This document shows positions 10,697 to 24,089 of a DNA stretch of 64,000 bases, in pieces; position 1 is the first letter of the stretch, and every line of letters starts with the position of its first letter. The position numbers and the translations under genes are program-made. The DNA is taken from contig NC_084804.1 of NCBI RefSeq assembly GCF_963583255.1, positions 28,027,061 through 28,091,060 on the forward strand, written 5' to 3'. The notes beneath the pieces are model-generated. The model did no database searches and was not told the origin of the DNA. It was given only the letters and a program-made list of their open reading frames with translations. This DNA comes from Pyrus communis. Its lineage: Eukaryota; Streptophyta; Magnoliopsida; Rosales; Rosaceae.

Positions 10697-11289
10697 TGTT
10701 GGAAATTATAGATTGTAATATATAATTTTAATAATTGAATGAAAAATATTGTTAACCAATTTCTTGCAAAGGTTATGTTGTTTAGGTGTATTCCTTGATA
10801 AGTGATGTATACTTATAGATGAAAAGTTACATCTCTTTAATAAGTAGAAATTGGATTCTATTTAAACCCATGAAACCATTGGTATTAAAGATAGAAAATT
10901 AGAGTTAATTTTTACTCTTGAGAAATAGGGTTTCCCCACTTTGTTTCTCTCATGCTTCGTGAGTCAAATTCCGAATCGTGTCTTGAGAGTATGGAATATA
11001 TAAAGTTCGTCAGAGTTCGAAGATTGAAGTGCTTTGACTTTGGATTATAGATTGTTGAATCCTGAGAGATGGACGCCTACCGAACTACAAGCACAAGAGT
11101 AGGGGCGAAATTCTATCTTTAGGACATTGCATTTATACAAACCTCAATCTCCAAGTTTGTCAGTTATTCTAACTTTCTCTCTAGTTGTTTATATTAATCT
11201 CATATATAATTGATGTTGTGAATTTTTTTATGATTATTAGCATTGAAATTATTTTTTTATTTTTCTTATTTTCTAATATTGCTCCAACA
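10697..11289 (+). repeat. 5' LTR
   Basis: 593 bp, tgttgg...ccaaca; paired with 13951-14543. Confidence 0.9.
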
Positions 11290-13950
11290 ATCTAAAGATA
11301 GAATTTTTATCCCTATGGAACAATTAGAAATATGAATGTGAGTGCGCAATGTATGTGACAGATTTTGGAAAAGTCTGATGACTTGATATGTATAAATCTG
11401 ATATTGAAAGTGTAGTACCGCTGCCTTATACTACACATTCTTGATGAATGATTATTCTGTCCATTCGTGTGTGTGTGTGTGTGTGTGTGTATTTATATAT
11501 TTAACATGGCATGAGGTTGTTATAATTGCAATTTGTCCAGTCTAATGCAATAGGTAATGTATCTTTTGCGAACGTTGCTGTGATTGTTCTTATTTCTGAA
11601 AGCATGCTTGAAGCAGTGCATGCGGTTACTTTACTAAAATACTTACTGCCATGTTATTTATTTAATTATATGAATGCTTTGTTGACTGACGTTAATAGTT
11701 GCAGCATTTAGACTCATATTTGGATTGACTTGGACATTTATGCATGCCTTCATTTGGTGGTTACATTCTGTTGGTGGTTACATTCTGTTTATATACTAGT
11801 GTTGGTTCTGAGGATAACTAGTGAAGTTTTGGTCTTCGATATTTGAAGACTGCTAGGTTTTATACAGACTATTATATCCTTTGTTTGTCACTTATGCACG
11901 AACTGATATGAATATTCGTGGACAACCACCATATACATTTGCTATACATAAAAGCTTTCCTAAAACGAGGCATATCGTTTTCTGTTAATTGGTTTGCATA
12001 TGAGATATCTTTTCAAAGGCCATGTTTGATGTTTATCTTCTGTTAGAAAATAAATGATATGACACAAAATCTGCATTATCTGGTTTATTAGAGATGACCA
12101 CAATGTTGTATTGGGTTTGAATTTGATGTTAATTTGGTATTGGAATCATGCCCAGTTCGTGCATAAAGTTCCTTCTGCAAAAATGAATGACCTCTATTAC
12201 TCAATCTTGAGAATTCCTGGAAAATATGTGAGATGTCTTCACTCATTAAGGAATTCAAAAACCACCAACGGTTCATGATGAATTTTCTTGTGCATTCTTA
12301 TACCAGTTGGTGAAAAAGTGTTTATACTGTAAACAATGGGTTTTTTTTTTTTTTTTTTTTTTTTTTTGCGGTAATATTTACCTTTTGTGATTTGGCACTA
12401 AGGATGATTAATGATCGTTTTTTCTTGAGGAAACCTAATAATCAGAAAGAGGCAAAATGTACTCCATCTAGACTTTGGGACTGAAGAACCTGATGATATG
12501 GTTTCTGTCTATCACTATATGGTGTCGAGGTTTATTAAAAGGATGCAACATTTGTCATCGTTTGAATGAGAAGGCACTATAGAACGTGGTGCCATAAATC
12601 ATAGAGATGTAGCTTTGTAGTGCCAAGAATGATTATGGCCTACTGCTTCTTTCAAGACAAGTTATGTCATGACAACTACAAACTGAGTATTGCTATAAGT
12701 CAAGAGTATTAGTTATTTGAGAAACCCAAAATTCTGTTGAGATGAATTAATTAACATTGTTTTGGAAAGGTGATAATTGGGATTGAGGGGGGGAAAAAAA
12801 AAAAAAAAAAAAAAAAAGGGATAACATTCTTGTGTGGGAGTTTGAGACCCGTGACAATTTTGAAAGCTTATAAGCTAAAGGATGAAGGCCAACAAGTGAT
12901 TTTCCAAAAACGGCTTGTAAGGCATTAAGGCCCTAATTATATGAAGATATAGTCTTCATTGTTTCCTACTTCTTAAAGTACGAAAAAAATGATAAATTGA
13001 GTGATACCATTAAAAGCAACCACAATTATGAAAGAATTGTGGGGGTTGGTTAAAAGTAGTTTACTAATTGAATGACATTTAAGATGTCATCTCTTGTAAT
13101 GAGTAATTGTTTAAGGTATGGCAAGCTTAGAGATCTTCTTACAAATACCTTAAATGTGGGGGAGTTTACCCAAGTGCTTATTGTTAGCAAATTACTTAGT
13201 AATTAAGTCCTAATATAAATTTTGAGGACTTGACATTTCAAACAATGTCAAACAACTACTCTCGTATGAAATATAATTTCATAATATGGAAGTGCACACC
13301 ATAAGAGTAGTCAACCTTAGTGATACCAATTATTAAAGGTTTGATTAGAGAGTAAGTTGATCATCGAGGGGAATGAGGCTAAAGCCAACATAACTAATGA
13401 ATTAGCCGAGCGGAAACCTAACTTAGTTGATTGGAGATCCCATGGTCTAAGTTCAATAGGCAAACTGGTTGGGCATGATTCAAAGAAGTTAACACACTAT
13501 ATACCTCATTCTTATGGTGGAAGAAGTGTGTTGTCTAGAGAAGTTTTAGGATGTATATTTATACTTAATGACAGTGATATTTTATAAATAAGAGGAATAG
13601 AGCGGACTATTCTTAATCAGTGGTCACCTATGTGACAGTAGAAGTAGGTCGCTTCTATGAGTATGAGATGACTAAATTCTCTAAAGCTCTCATGAATCCG
13701 GGATTTGTTCAGGACCAAAATGAACACAACCGTATGAACCAAAATATATTAGGATTAGTGATGTGTGTTGCTTATTGTCTCGGTTTACTACTGCGGTGAA
13801 CAGTTCAAGATTTTATATTCACTGCGTCACCAAGTAAATCCGATAAGTATTCACTAGGGTAGGTTCAAGTCCAAAAGACACCTCTCCCGATGCATCTCTT
13901 GTCCATCTGTACTCTCAAATTCTTCCTAATTTTTCATTCATATGGGGGAT
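11290..13950 (+). mobile_element. Internal region without pol, possible captured DNA
   Basis: It contains a (GT) microsatellite at 11467-11490, poly(T) at about 12340-12367, and a g/a homopolymer at about 12786-12818. The part 11500-12300 reads like plant intron or intergenic sequence. The part 13300-13900, near the 3' LTR, has scattered short frames such as 13357-13587 (includes 'IIEGNEAKANITNELAERK') that I cannot assign. No retroviral-type domain is visible. Confidence 0.5.
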
Positions 13951-14543
13951 TGTTGGAAATTATAGATTGTAATATATAATTTTAATAATTGAATGAAAAA
14001 TATTGTTAACCAATTTCTTGGAAAGGTTATGTTGTTTAGGTGTATTCCTTGATAAGTGATGTATACTTATAGATGAAAAGTTACATCTCTTTAATAAGTA
14101 GAAATTGGATTCTATTTAAACCCATGAAACCATTGGTATTAAAGATAGAAAATTAGAGTTAATTTTTACTCTTGAGAAATAGGGTTTCCCCACTTTGTTT
14201 CTCTCATACTTCGTGAGTCAAATTCCGAGTCGTGTCTTGAGAGTATGAAATATATAAAGTTCGCCAGAGTCCGAAGATTGAAGTGCTTTGACTTCGGATT
14301 ATAGATTGTTGAATCCTGGGAGATGGACGCCTACCGAACTACAAGCACAAGAGTAGGGGCAAAATTCTATCTTTAGGACATTGCATTTATGCAAACCTCA
14401 ATCTCCAAGTTTGTCAGTTATTCTAACTTTCTCTCTAGTTGTTTATATTAATCTCATATATAATTGATGTTGTGAATTTCTTTAAGATTATTAGCATTGA
14501 AATTATTTTGTTATTTTTCATATTTTCTAATATTGCTCCAACA
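13951..14543 (+). repeat. 3' LTR
   Basis: 593 bp, preceded by the purine tract and followed by ccaac. Confidence 0.9.
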
Positions 14544-14548
14544 CCAAC

Positions 14549-15895
14549 AATCTATTTTGATATTATTTGTAAAATAAACTATTATCTGAAGCAAAAATAC
14601 TTATTTCGTTTAGTTTTTCTTTTCTTTTTCTTTCTTGCCTTTCATTTTTGTGGATTTGTAGAAAAAGGCGTTTGCTAATTTGGTCTAATGGTATCTAATC
14701 CTCATCTTATTAGATTTCTAAACTCAAGTCGCATTCACCATTGTTGTCATGCAATTAAAAAAAAAAAAAATTACTTTTGTACATAAAATCTCAATAATTA
14801 TGTAATTTTTGCTTTGGAAAATGAACATATAAGTAAACCCTACCTAGGTTGGTTTTTGTTTATGATGGCGATGCGTCCTAGTTCATTGTACGAAAACTGA
14901 ACAACTTCAGCTCTATTTATATACCCGTTTTCTGTCAGTTTCAAACACCAACTAAATATCTTCCAAATCTACTGAGATAAGCACGTGAAATCTCCAAAGT
15001 GCATGAAAGAATTATGCGGTTCAATTCACACACAGAACTTTGACCAAAACAAAAAATCTTATAGGCATCTCCAAAAATTAGTTTAGAAATATGTCAATAC
15101 TCTCATTGAAAGTCTGCCACCACTATACAAAGTCACTATCCCGACAATATTCACATCAAATTGGTCATCGTGGCAAAAATAAACCTTTCAACGGATTAGA
15201 AATTCCTGAGAAAGAGATAAACATTAGCATCAGATAGATTAGATTGGTCAGACCATTCCAACCAATTGTAAGATTACATGCATATCTTAGACTACATTAT
15301 AAGCCACCCTTTTACCAGAACTTGAACGTAGAAACCAATATAGGCAAGGGCCTTCCAAAACACCTATTTTACTTTATTGATTACACTCCAAATTTTAATT
15401 ATTTTGTTATTTTGTTTTATAATGTAAAATAATTAATGTTATAATGCAAGTTTACATCATTGTGTTCTGTGTGCCCCTTAATTAATTGGTGAAATTGAAT
15501 TTCAACGATAATGTGTCTTTTTGCAACATGTATGTATACACCTTAATATAACGTGACCTCTAATTAATAAAATAACCTATATTATTATTATACAGGAAGA
15601 AAACCACAAAGTACAACTAGAACTAAAGTTGACTTTGTAAACTAACATGTAAATGGCTACTACATTATTAACTTGGATTATTGATTATGTTTATTTTGAA
15701 TCTATCTGATTACGTATTCACAATTTTTTTTGTTTAATTAATGGTTGCCCCTTTTACACGACGGCAGGGGTTGCCCCTGTTAGTTTTGGAGGAATACAAA
15801 TTTTTATTGGTATAATTAATTTTCCAGCTAATCGAAATTAAACTTACTAACTGTAAAACCCCACACACACATATACATACAGTTTATTAAGAGAG
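14549..15895. other. Intergenic, possible decayed SINE near 14670-14770
   Basis: A tRNA-like word (tggtctaatgg, 14680-14690) followed about 75 bp later by poly(A) (14757-14770) could be a short plus-strand SINE, but the B box is weak. The rest is AT-rich without a supported gene. Confidence 0.3.
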
Positions 15896-15896
15896 A

Positions 15897-18078
15897 TCAA
15901 TGACACACCCCGACCGAGATCAGGACGTGCTGGCCGTCACGTGGAAGTGACATAGCCACGTGCACAGTGCAGAAGCTAATAAATAAAATAATAATACAAA
16001 TAGTATGAATAAATAAAAACTAGCAACATAAGGTGATAAAACAAGTGCTAGCGTGAGTGAGACAAGTTCAGAGCATAAGTCTACAGCAGTCCAAAAGAAA
16101 GTGATACGACAACAGTACACCCGAAGGTGACCCTACGCTGGTGATCGTCTGTCAGAAATGCCGGGAAAACCCTCTGGGAAACCACCGCTACCTGCTAGAC
16201 AACTAGAACCTGGAGGGGCGCAAAACAAAAGCGTGGGTGGGCAAAAACAAAGCTTTTTGAAAACCATTTAGTAAAAAACATTCTAACCCCTCGCCGTAAA
16301 ACTTGTATACTTCCCAGAAAATAAACATATATGCGTGTATACAGATATGCCAATCATGCTCAAGAATATGCCATGTCGGAATCTCAAAATGAAATGCAAG
16401 TGCTCAGGTATAAATCATAACAATAACATATAATCTGGTAGCCGGAGTCACCTAACGTGACCTGTACGGCTGCATGTAGAGCTCAAATCTCAAACTCAAT
16501 AACTGAACCTGCCCACGAGTCGGAACCACCTAAAGTGGTCTGTACGACAGGCCTGGGTGTAATACATATAAATGCTCTAGTGCTACGATCACGTGAAGGC
16601 TGTGCGAATAATCGCGGGTCACCTACGAGTCGGAACCACCTAATGTGGTCTGTACGACAGGACTGTGCACCTAACTTGGATCCAAGCTGAGCGTGTGGTG
16701 CGGGAGGTGAACATCACGTGAAGGACTGTGCCCTACACTGGACGGGAGCACTAACACCGGGGGTGCAGGTTATGAGCTCTCTAGGCATCTCAAACCACTA
16801 CTGAAATATAAACATGAATAACACTTACCTGGCACTTACCTGTGCGTCCACAGCACCCAATATGCATATGTATATATATGCAACTAATAATGTACTAACA
16901 ATGCACAACCAACAATAATATAATGCATGGCATATGGCAAACCATAATTCAAATAAATTTCTGGGAAAATATAAGTATATAGGTATATACGGAAAACCAA
17001 AAGCCCACTCACTGGTATGTGGAAGGGTCGTAGCCCCCCTACCTCGAGTGACCACGCTCGTCCTCGGGATACGTATCACCTATATGCGAAACAACTATAA
17101 AAACGTAAATTTTAAAGCACATAAACAACTTCTCGTAATAACTTCTCGTACATTGCTCAAATTGGACAAATGAATATACCAATGTGCTCTACACAACCTC
17201 AGGATCACACCAAAATTTTTAGAAAAATTTTTCATCGCCGCATTCGCCCCCACGCGCCGGCCACGCGCAGGCACGTGCCTAGCACGCTGACGGCGTCAAC
17301 TGACGCCGTGGGGAATATTCCGTAAGTTCTAACGGATTCCGTTAATGGTGTTAGGAATATTTCGTCAGACTTGACGGAATATTCTGTCTCCTTCCCCGGC
17401 GAACCTCCGGCACCGTCGCCAGCGCCGGAAAATCGCGAAAACTTTAAACTTCGATATCTCGCCTGTTTTTCAACCAAATTTCATAATTTTGGCACCAAAA
17501 TGAAGCCTAGGACTAGGGGAACACAACCATACAACTTTTAAGGGTTAAAAACCACGAAATCTCACCTGTCAAAACAATCCAACTCCGGCCAACTTCGAAC
17601 CCAACGATCCCGACGTCCAATTCCTTCAAACGAAATACTCCGAGTCTCCTTGGGACTCCACCAAGCTACCTACAAGCTTCATTTTCCTTAAAACGTGAGA
17701 AATCACGTTTGCATGAATAGTACCCAAATCGGACATCGTCGAATCGACGTGAAAACGATGGAGTTCTCACCTGAAAATGGTACGACTGGACTCCCACGAG
17801 CTTCACGAGCTCGAATGTGTACTCAGTTCCTTCGATCTGTGGAGATTTAGTGTGCTTGTGTGTGTGTCCGTACGTTTTCGAAGAAAAAGGGAAGGAATGG
17901 GGCTCGGGACAATCACAGGGAAAGGGACAGAGGGTTAGGGAGAGTGAGAGTGTGAGTGTGTGGCCCAACACATGCCAACACAACACAAAACAACCAATAG
18001 ACGTAAAAGAAGCGAACTAGGGCAAAATAGTCTTTTCACACGTGCGTTAAAACGTCTTTGGGATGGCTGTCACATCAA
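15897..18078 (-). mobile_element. Solo LTR, about 2.17 kb, gypsy (Tekay/Del-like)
   Basis: On the minus strand it starts tgtgacagccatccc (from 18074) and ends ggggtgtgtca (15901), so it is TG...CA bounded. It is flanked by tcaa on both sides (15897-15900, 18075-18078); the fifth base of a 5-bp duplication is ambiguous because an A is shared. No internal domain or second LTR lies next to it. Length and end sequences resemble long LTRs of Tekay/Del gypsy elements. It contains GC-rich blocks (17230-17450) and an internal repeat at 16440-16740. Confidence 0.72.
16440..16740 (-). repeat. Internal tandem-like repeats in the solo LTR
   Basis: The block 'gagtcggaaccacctaa.gtggtctgtacgacagg' appears at about 16517-16552 and 16627-16662, with a third diverged form at 16443-16475. 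The period is about 110 bp. Confidence 0.65.
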
Positions 18079-18162
18079 GCTCAACTCTACTAGCAAAATT
18101 TAATTATATAATATAGTTTATAAATTCTCGACCGTGAAGGCAGTTTGTTTTATAAAACGCAT

Positions 18163-18164
<2 letters not shown>

Positions 18165-18207
<43 letters not shown>
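18165..18207. repeat. (AT)n microsatellite
   Basis: About 21 AT units. Confidence 0.9.
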
Positions 18208-18210
<3 letters not shown>

Positions 18211-18505
18211 TATTTCAGCAGTAAAAAGTCGTTCATTTTTTTTTTTTCTTTTTCAATTCATCTTTATATATCGACAATATACCTTAATAAACGTAAGCGA
18301 ATAAGAATGGTACACGAAAAAAATACATATGGAAACCCACAGATATCTATATCTATATTTTTAGATATTTCAGCAGTAAAAAGTAGTTCATTTTTTTTTT
18401 CTTTTTCAATTCACCCTTATACATCGACAATATACCTTGGTAAAAGTAAGTGAATAAGAATGATACACGAAAAAAAAACATATGGAAACCCACAGATATC
18501 TTCTC
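18207..18505 (+). repeat. Tandem duplication, ~154-bp unit, two copies
   Basis: Both units run from 'ttagatatttcagcagtaaa' to 'ggaaacccacagatatct' (about 18207-18354 and 18360-18502) with a few substitutions and a shorter T run in the second. Open frames across it are repeat by-products. Confidence 0.8.
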
Positions 18506-20090
18506 TTTTGGTAAAGGAGACATAGAAAAAAGAAAAAGAAAAAGAAGAAGAAGATGCATGCTACGTGCTCGATGGACCAAAAGGAGAAATAAAAATATAT
18601 ATATATATATATAAAATAAAAAAAAAGTAAAATAAAATAAAAAACCCTCAAAAGAACAAGCATACATGTTGACTTTAAAGAAAAACAGCCAACCCAGCGT
18701 TTTGGTGGGCATGCACTAAAAATCTAATCGAACCGCCCCTGAGTTTGTCCCCTTCCTCTTTGGGGTGTCCTGTTTTTCTCAATTTGTAATAGAACAACAT
18801 GGGAATTATCCTGCATGGAATAGAACAATAGATCCAGTCTGTGATTATTAATTAATATTTTGCAGAGTTTTTATTAGGACTGCTTGAATTAATATTATAC
18901 TGTAATAAACAAAATGGTGATGTCAACGGTGTGTGTAGATGACTTTTGACATGTATTGTTAGTGGACATATATGTATTTTGTTATTATGACAAAATAAAT
19001 ATTCAAAGAAACACATCATTTTCTAGATAATATATAACGACTAAAGGTCAACTTGTAATTCAAAAGTTGAATTAATCCTTTAGCGTCTTTGGTGGATATG
19101 TCAGGATGACTCCATCTTCCATCACATAGTAGTGAATTACCAGTTAATCCATATCACGCGATACTTAATTACCTGAAACAAAAAAAGTTCCCCAGCATTG
19201 GATGGATTAAAGAATAAATATAAACTAACTTAAAAGAATGTTAATAGTTATCTAATTTGTGACGTAAAAGAAGCCTCAAATTCCCACACTGGATCAATCT
19301 TCAAATTCACCTTTAATGTCATATATGTCTTTTGTGATAAAATTTAAAACTTGAAACTTAACAATTAAATGATAAGTTGAGACAATATCGGTGATGTTGA
19401 TGGTAGACTATGCTCAGCGTAAATAGTTTCTCACTTTAAAAAAAAATGAAAAACATTTAAAAAGAAACATATAAACATCATGACAGTGCTTTATTTTGAA
19501 AAACCTCTTGACAAATGAATAGGCAAATTGAAATTTAAGACAGAAATTAACCAATAATATCGTGGCCGTAGACAACAAGAAGTTAATTTCTCTAGTTAAT
19601 CGCTTATATAGCATCTTCTTTCTAGTTATCTAAATAGATTCTTGTCTTTATTGACAAAACTTTCTTCGTGCTTGTTTTGCGGCCCTAGCTGCACCTGCAT
19701 GATCAGTTCATCAAACAAAGACACAAAGGAAGAGCGATAATGATTGAAAAATATGCATGTTACATATATATAAACCTTATTATGTAACTGATGACTGTGT
19801 GCACCTTTTAAATATAAAGGTCTCTGATATAGGCAAGTCCTTGACGTTACCATATGGGTTTTCTTTTAAGTTATTGTATCTTGGCCAACTTTCGCACTTG
19901 GAATACTTTAGGTCTTATAGGATTAGTGTTTGTTTAGTGTTTTGGTTCTTCCACATGTTTAACAAAAGATATTTATGCACTATACCAATGAACACGTTGC
20001 ATCCTTAATATATTAACGGTGCTGATAATTTGTCTTTAATCTTAGTTTATCATTTGTGCATGTGCAATTTTATATCTAGAATATGAGTGG
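18506..20090. other. No gene recognised
   Basis: AT-rich intergenic sequence with a short (TA)n at about 18596-18612 and an A/G-rich stretch before it. Short frames at 19414-20008 show no domain. Confidence 0.4.
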
Positions 20091-20789
20091 TGTCTGTTGG
20101 GGTCAAAACTCGACAGAGTCTTACTAGATTTAACATGTATTTGTCTCAAGTATTGTTTGCATCTCAATGCCACGTGATAGTTTGAAAGAAAGAGAATAGG
20201 TGTGCTAGTATTGGAGGCTGTGAACAGACATAATGTGTATAGATTTGTGTTGTGCTCGTGCGTATGTCTGTCTTCTTAACCAAATGAATGTACACCAAAT
20301 AGAACATTGATTGAGTTAAGTTCTTTTTATGCCTCGATCAACCGAGGACTTGAAATGTAGTGCGAGATAAGTGTTTGCCCAAGTTATAATTGAAATGAAA
20401 CAGAAATAAAGACAAGAAACTGAATGTAATTTTTTTATGATGGAATCAAGATTCCAACAATTTACGAAAGAGAGTCAAGACTAATGAGCCAGTCTACATG
20501 ACTTCAAACGTTAGTGAAATTGAAAATTTAAAGAAATCAGTAAATCTCTAGCAAGATTCATGCCATATAAGGCGGAATAAGGCTAGAAGAGTCCATTAAT
20601 ATCATGAATGTTGGATTGGAATGAGTAGGAAACATTGTCTCAAATAGGTGATTGTATGTTGTGTTTGCGAAATCCTACTCTCAGATTTCACTATTGTAAT
20701 TTACGAGTTTCATATTTGCAGGATTTTATATTACTTCTTTTTGTTAATTTTAGAGCTTTAATTAACTAGTTACAAAGCTTGAATCTTCA

Positions 20790-23200
20790 TAATTAGTTAT
20801 TGCAAAAACGTGGACCTTTTGAGGTCACTTTGAATATTTTCGGAAAGAGCTTGATCCCACGAATGCGTAGGCAAAAACCATTTGAAGTTGTAACGAAGGA
20901 GAAATAAGCGAGCAAAGTCATGGGCATTTTTGTCATTTGGATTATATATGCTGAGGGCTCTAGAAAACCGAGAGCAGGCTGACCAAATGGCAGTTGCTCG
21001 AAACCCCCCTCGACCCACACATGACCTGGTTGCAGATTCGGTTTTTGCAAATATTTCTGATGCCATTTCAGGCTTTTTTTTGGCTAATTGAGGCCACCCA
21101 CCACCAAAATACAACTCAACAACACTCCAAGATTGTTTTCCACCTAAACTCGACCTAGTTTGGTCACTGTTTCTCGATGAATGGTGCTCATCGTTTTTCT
21201 GAGCTCATGACCGGTGATCTCATCATTCCAGTGCATCTCGACATCGATCCCCACAAGCAGGAGACTCGCTTGGGTCTGGGTTACAAAACCCCAGAATAGA
21301 TTAGCCATCGATGCGATGGTGGCGACGTGGCGAAGCCATGAGTTTTTTCGAGCATCGAGACTTTCCTGACGAATTCCGCCATCCTTCGGCCATCTTCAAG
21401 CTCTGGACAGGTACAACTTTTACTATACTTTTCATGATCTACAAACCGGTAAATTTTGAGCCATTTTGGTGAATGTCGAAAAATCCGGCGAAGCTTGCCT
21501 GTTGCCTTTGCGTGCAGTGGTACTTTGTTTGCCTAGGCTAGTTCTGATGCCTTGAATCTGGTTTTGACATCCATTTGAAAAGATTTGATTGTTTGACCTT
21601 AGTTTCATAACGGTCTACCATGTAACCTTTGTAGTAAATGAAGATCCGATTGTTAGATCGTGACAAAATTATATTATGTGGTTATACGTAATATTTGTGA
21701 ATCTTAGGAATTTATAGATCAGAAATCTAATGTGCGAATCTTCTGGATTGGACTACGTAAGGTTGTTGACCTAACCGTTAACCACATTGATCAAGGATTA
21801 ACTTTCGCTCAAAATGTTCCGAATCATTCCTAAGTTACTAGAGACCCAATAGAGATTAGTGGGCATGTCTTGGTCAGCGAGCAATCTTTGGGATGTGTAC
21901 CTTGGTTTGCATACAAGTGACGCCTTTCCAAAATTTATGTGTTTATTGAGCTTTAGATGTCAGTAATTATAATGTGCAACTTCTTGTATGTAGAGAAAAG
22001 TTGGGGACCATATTAGAATTAGTCGGTAGAACTTGTACATATGTGTGACTAGATAATTTGTTGCCATGTGAATCTATGAAATGTTTGTTTATGGTAAATC
22101 ATATGGGTCAATGTGTGATGATGTGACTGCACCATGCAGTAGTGGTATGGATAGTCTTACTTGGTATATCCATGAATAGGGATCATATGTATTTCAAGGG
22201 TGATCATGCTTGGTATATTCGAAATAGATGATCACTACCTATACAATTAGATTATGCCTATGATTCTACTTGATATATCTGTGATGGGGGACCATATGCA
22301 TTCTAGGGGTAATCATGCTTGGTATATCTATGATGCCTGATCACTGCCTAGTATAATAGGATATGGTTGTGCTTGGTATCCGTGATGGGATACCATACGT
22401 ATTTCAAAGGTGATCATGCTTAATATATCTGTGATGAGTGATTACTGCCTATATGATTAGATCAATGCCTAGGGCTCTGCTTAGTATATCCGCGATAGAG
22501 GACCATACGCATTCTAGGAGTGATCATGCTTGGTATGTACGCGATGGGTGATCATTGCCTACCTAAGGTTGCACTGGGGTGGTTTTGCTTGGTAAACCCG
22601 CAATAGGCGACCATTTCCTAGTTGGATTCTATCAATTGGTCAGGAATCCCATCTTTTGTTTGGTTCCATTGAGATAGTCTAGAACCCTAGATTCTTGTGA
22701 ATAAAAATTGCTCATGGTAGGCATTGTGTTGGTAAGGTAGAGTTACAATGTCATTTCTTGGAATCTAGGTAAGAAAATACAAAGATTTGCTTCATTAAAT
22801 TTTGTGAATTGATACTTGATCTTGTTGGTTGAATAACGTAGCTATTACGCATCTTTGAGTCATTGCTCAATTGTTTGTTGTGATTATGGAATTGTGTTGG
22901 AAAACATTGTGATATGTGAATGACGAAATGACAATCCTAGTCGGCATATGGTTCTTATGTAGTATGGAACTCTGTGTTTTTTCTATTACAAAGTACTATA
23001 AGAAATGTCAGAGTTTAAAAAGAGTTAACTATGAATGATTTGATCCAATCTTAAGGTATGTAGGCAGTCTAGCATAGAGATTAGATATAACCAAGAAAAA
23101 AAATAAAAAAGGTTACTATTTTACTGAACCGTTAGGTTGTTTTTGATCATGACTAGTAAGCAAGGCATGATCAGTGAACAAGTATTTCCTGATGTCATGT
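20790..23200 (+). mobile_element. Gypsy LTR-like region with tandem repeats, boundaries unclear
   Basis: The block 21170-21520 has the GC-richer 'gacgaattccgcc...ggacaggtac...aaatccggcgaag' character of long gypsy LTRs. It is followed by a tandem-repeat array (22140-22620), the same layout as the 15.9-18.1 kb solo LTR but in the opposite orientation. No ends, target duplication or coding domain could be fixed. Confidence 0.35.
22140..22620 (+). repeat. Diverged tandem array, ~125-bp unit, about four copies
   Basis: Each unit contains 'gtgatcatgcttggtatat.c' followed by 'gatgggtgatcactgccta' and 'gaccatacgcattctaggg' type words. The copies have diverged considerably. Confidence 0.7.
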
Positions 23201-23447
23201 TTCAATCTTGGACATATTTTCAAGATCATGGCGTAAGTGTTTGCTTTGTAGAAAGCTTGGATCTGTAGCTAAAGAACTGTGAGAGTTTTTGCTGAAGAGT
23301 GATTTGTTTGCACTAAGATGCAGTTTGGTTGATTGAAGAAAAGTGGTTCTGTGTACACCCAAGTTTTGTCTGTAGACATCAAATTTACTCTAACACATTT
23401 CTTTGGACACCAAAATAATTAACTAGACTTCTTAGAATGCTTTTGTT

Positions 23448-23681
23448 TGTTGTGGCCTATACTTAACTGAGGGGTGCGGCAAAGGGAAAAAAGAAAGATG
23501 AAGAATAGGCTTGAGGAATTGTGTGTTAATTCCTCAGTCCTTGTGCCTTTATTTATAGTAATAAGGAGGGGAGAAACTTGCTCTTCAAGTAATACAAGGT
23601 CTAGATCCCAAAAGGATTCCTAGTTTATCTCTACTTAGGATTTACACAATCACAATATGTATTAGAACATATGTCACAACA
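23448..23681 (-). repeat. 3' LTR of the outer copia element
   Basis: 234 bp; carries a deletion relative to its partner, around 'ggtctagatccc'. Confidence 0.88.
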
Positions 23682-24089
23682 CTCTCCCTTGAGTATGCAA
23701 ATACTCAAGTAGATGGAGCACCAAATTTTCAGGCAAATGTAAAAGTAGTTGATGAAGTCCTTTCGTCTAGTTGGCACAAGTAGCGAATGCTAGTCTCAAA
23801 ACAAACGGAAGAATGCATGGGTAGTGAAACTCATAAATCCTTGCTATGGTAAAACCCAAGGTGGGACAAAAGCCCATAGTCAAAGGAGAAAAGTGATAAG
23901 TTGCATTAAGTCAAAACTATACGCCTTTGTGACGTAAGTAGAATGTACACAAAGGTATGACCAACCTAGGATGGGTGTCTCGTCAAAACCTAGTCAGGTA
24001 GAAAAACCTAGTGGGAAAAATACTCATAATCGTAGAAAAAAAAGTACATTAAGGTCAACTGAGTATGCTTCTAGATACTCCCCCTGAGT

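Larger units (their letters stand above)
10692..14548 (+). mobile_element. Complete non-autonomous LTR retrotransposon (3847 bp plus TSD)
   Basis: Two 593-bp LTRs (10697-11289, 13951-14543) begin tgttggaaat and end gctccaaca. By eye they differ at about 15 positions. The element is flanked by ccaac on both sides (10692-10696, 14544-14548). A purine tract (atatgggggat) precedes the 3' LTR, giving plus orientation. The 2661-bp internal region has no recognisable gag, protease, integrase or RT, only short frames, a (GT)12 run and two homopolymer runs. It fits a non-autonomous carrier, or an internally deleted copia given the TGTTGG...CCAACA ends. No clear tRNA primer-binding site follows the 5' LTR. 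Confidence 0.88.

Noticed and set aside
17232..18020. Plus and minus frames of 67-106 codons in GC-rich DNA
   Set aside because: Within the solo LTR; open frames are favoured by GC content and show no domain.
18145..18712. Tyr/Ile- and Phe-rich frames
   Set aside because: Translations of the (AT)n run and of T-rich tandem duplication.
22140..22620. Possible CRISPR-like array
   Set aside because: Units are long (~125 bp), diverged and without unique spacers of constant length; plant nuclear DNA. An LTR tandem array explains it.
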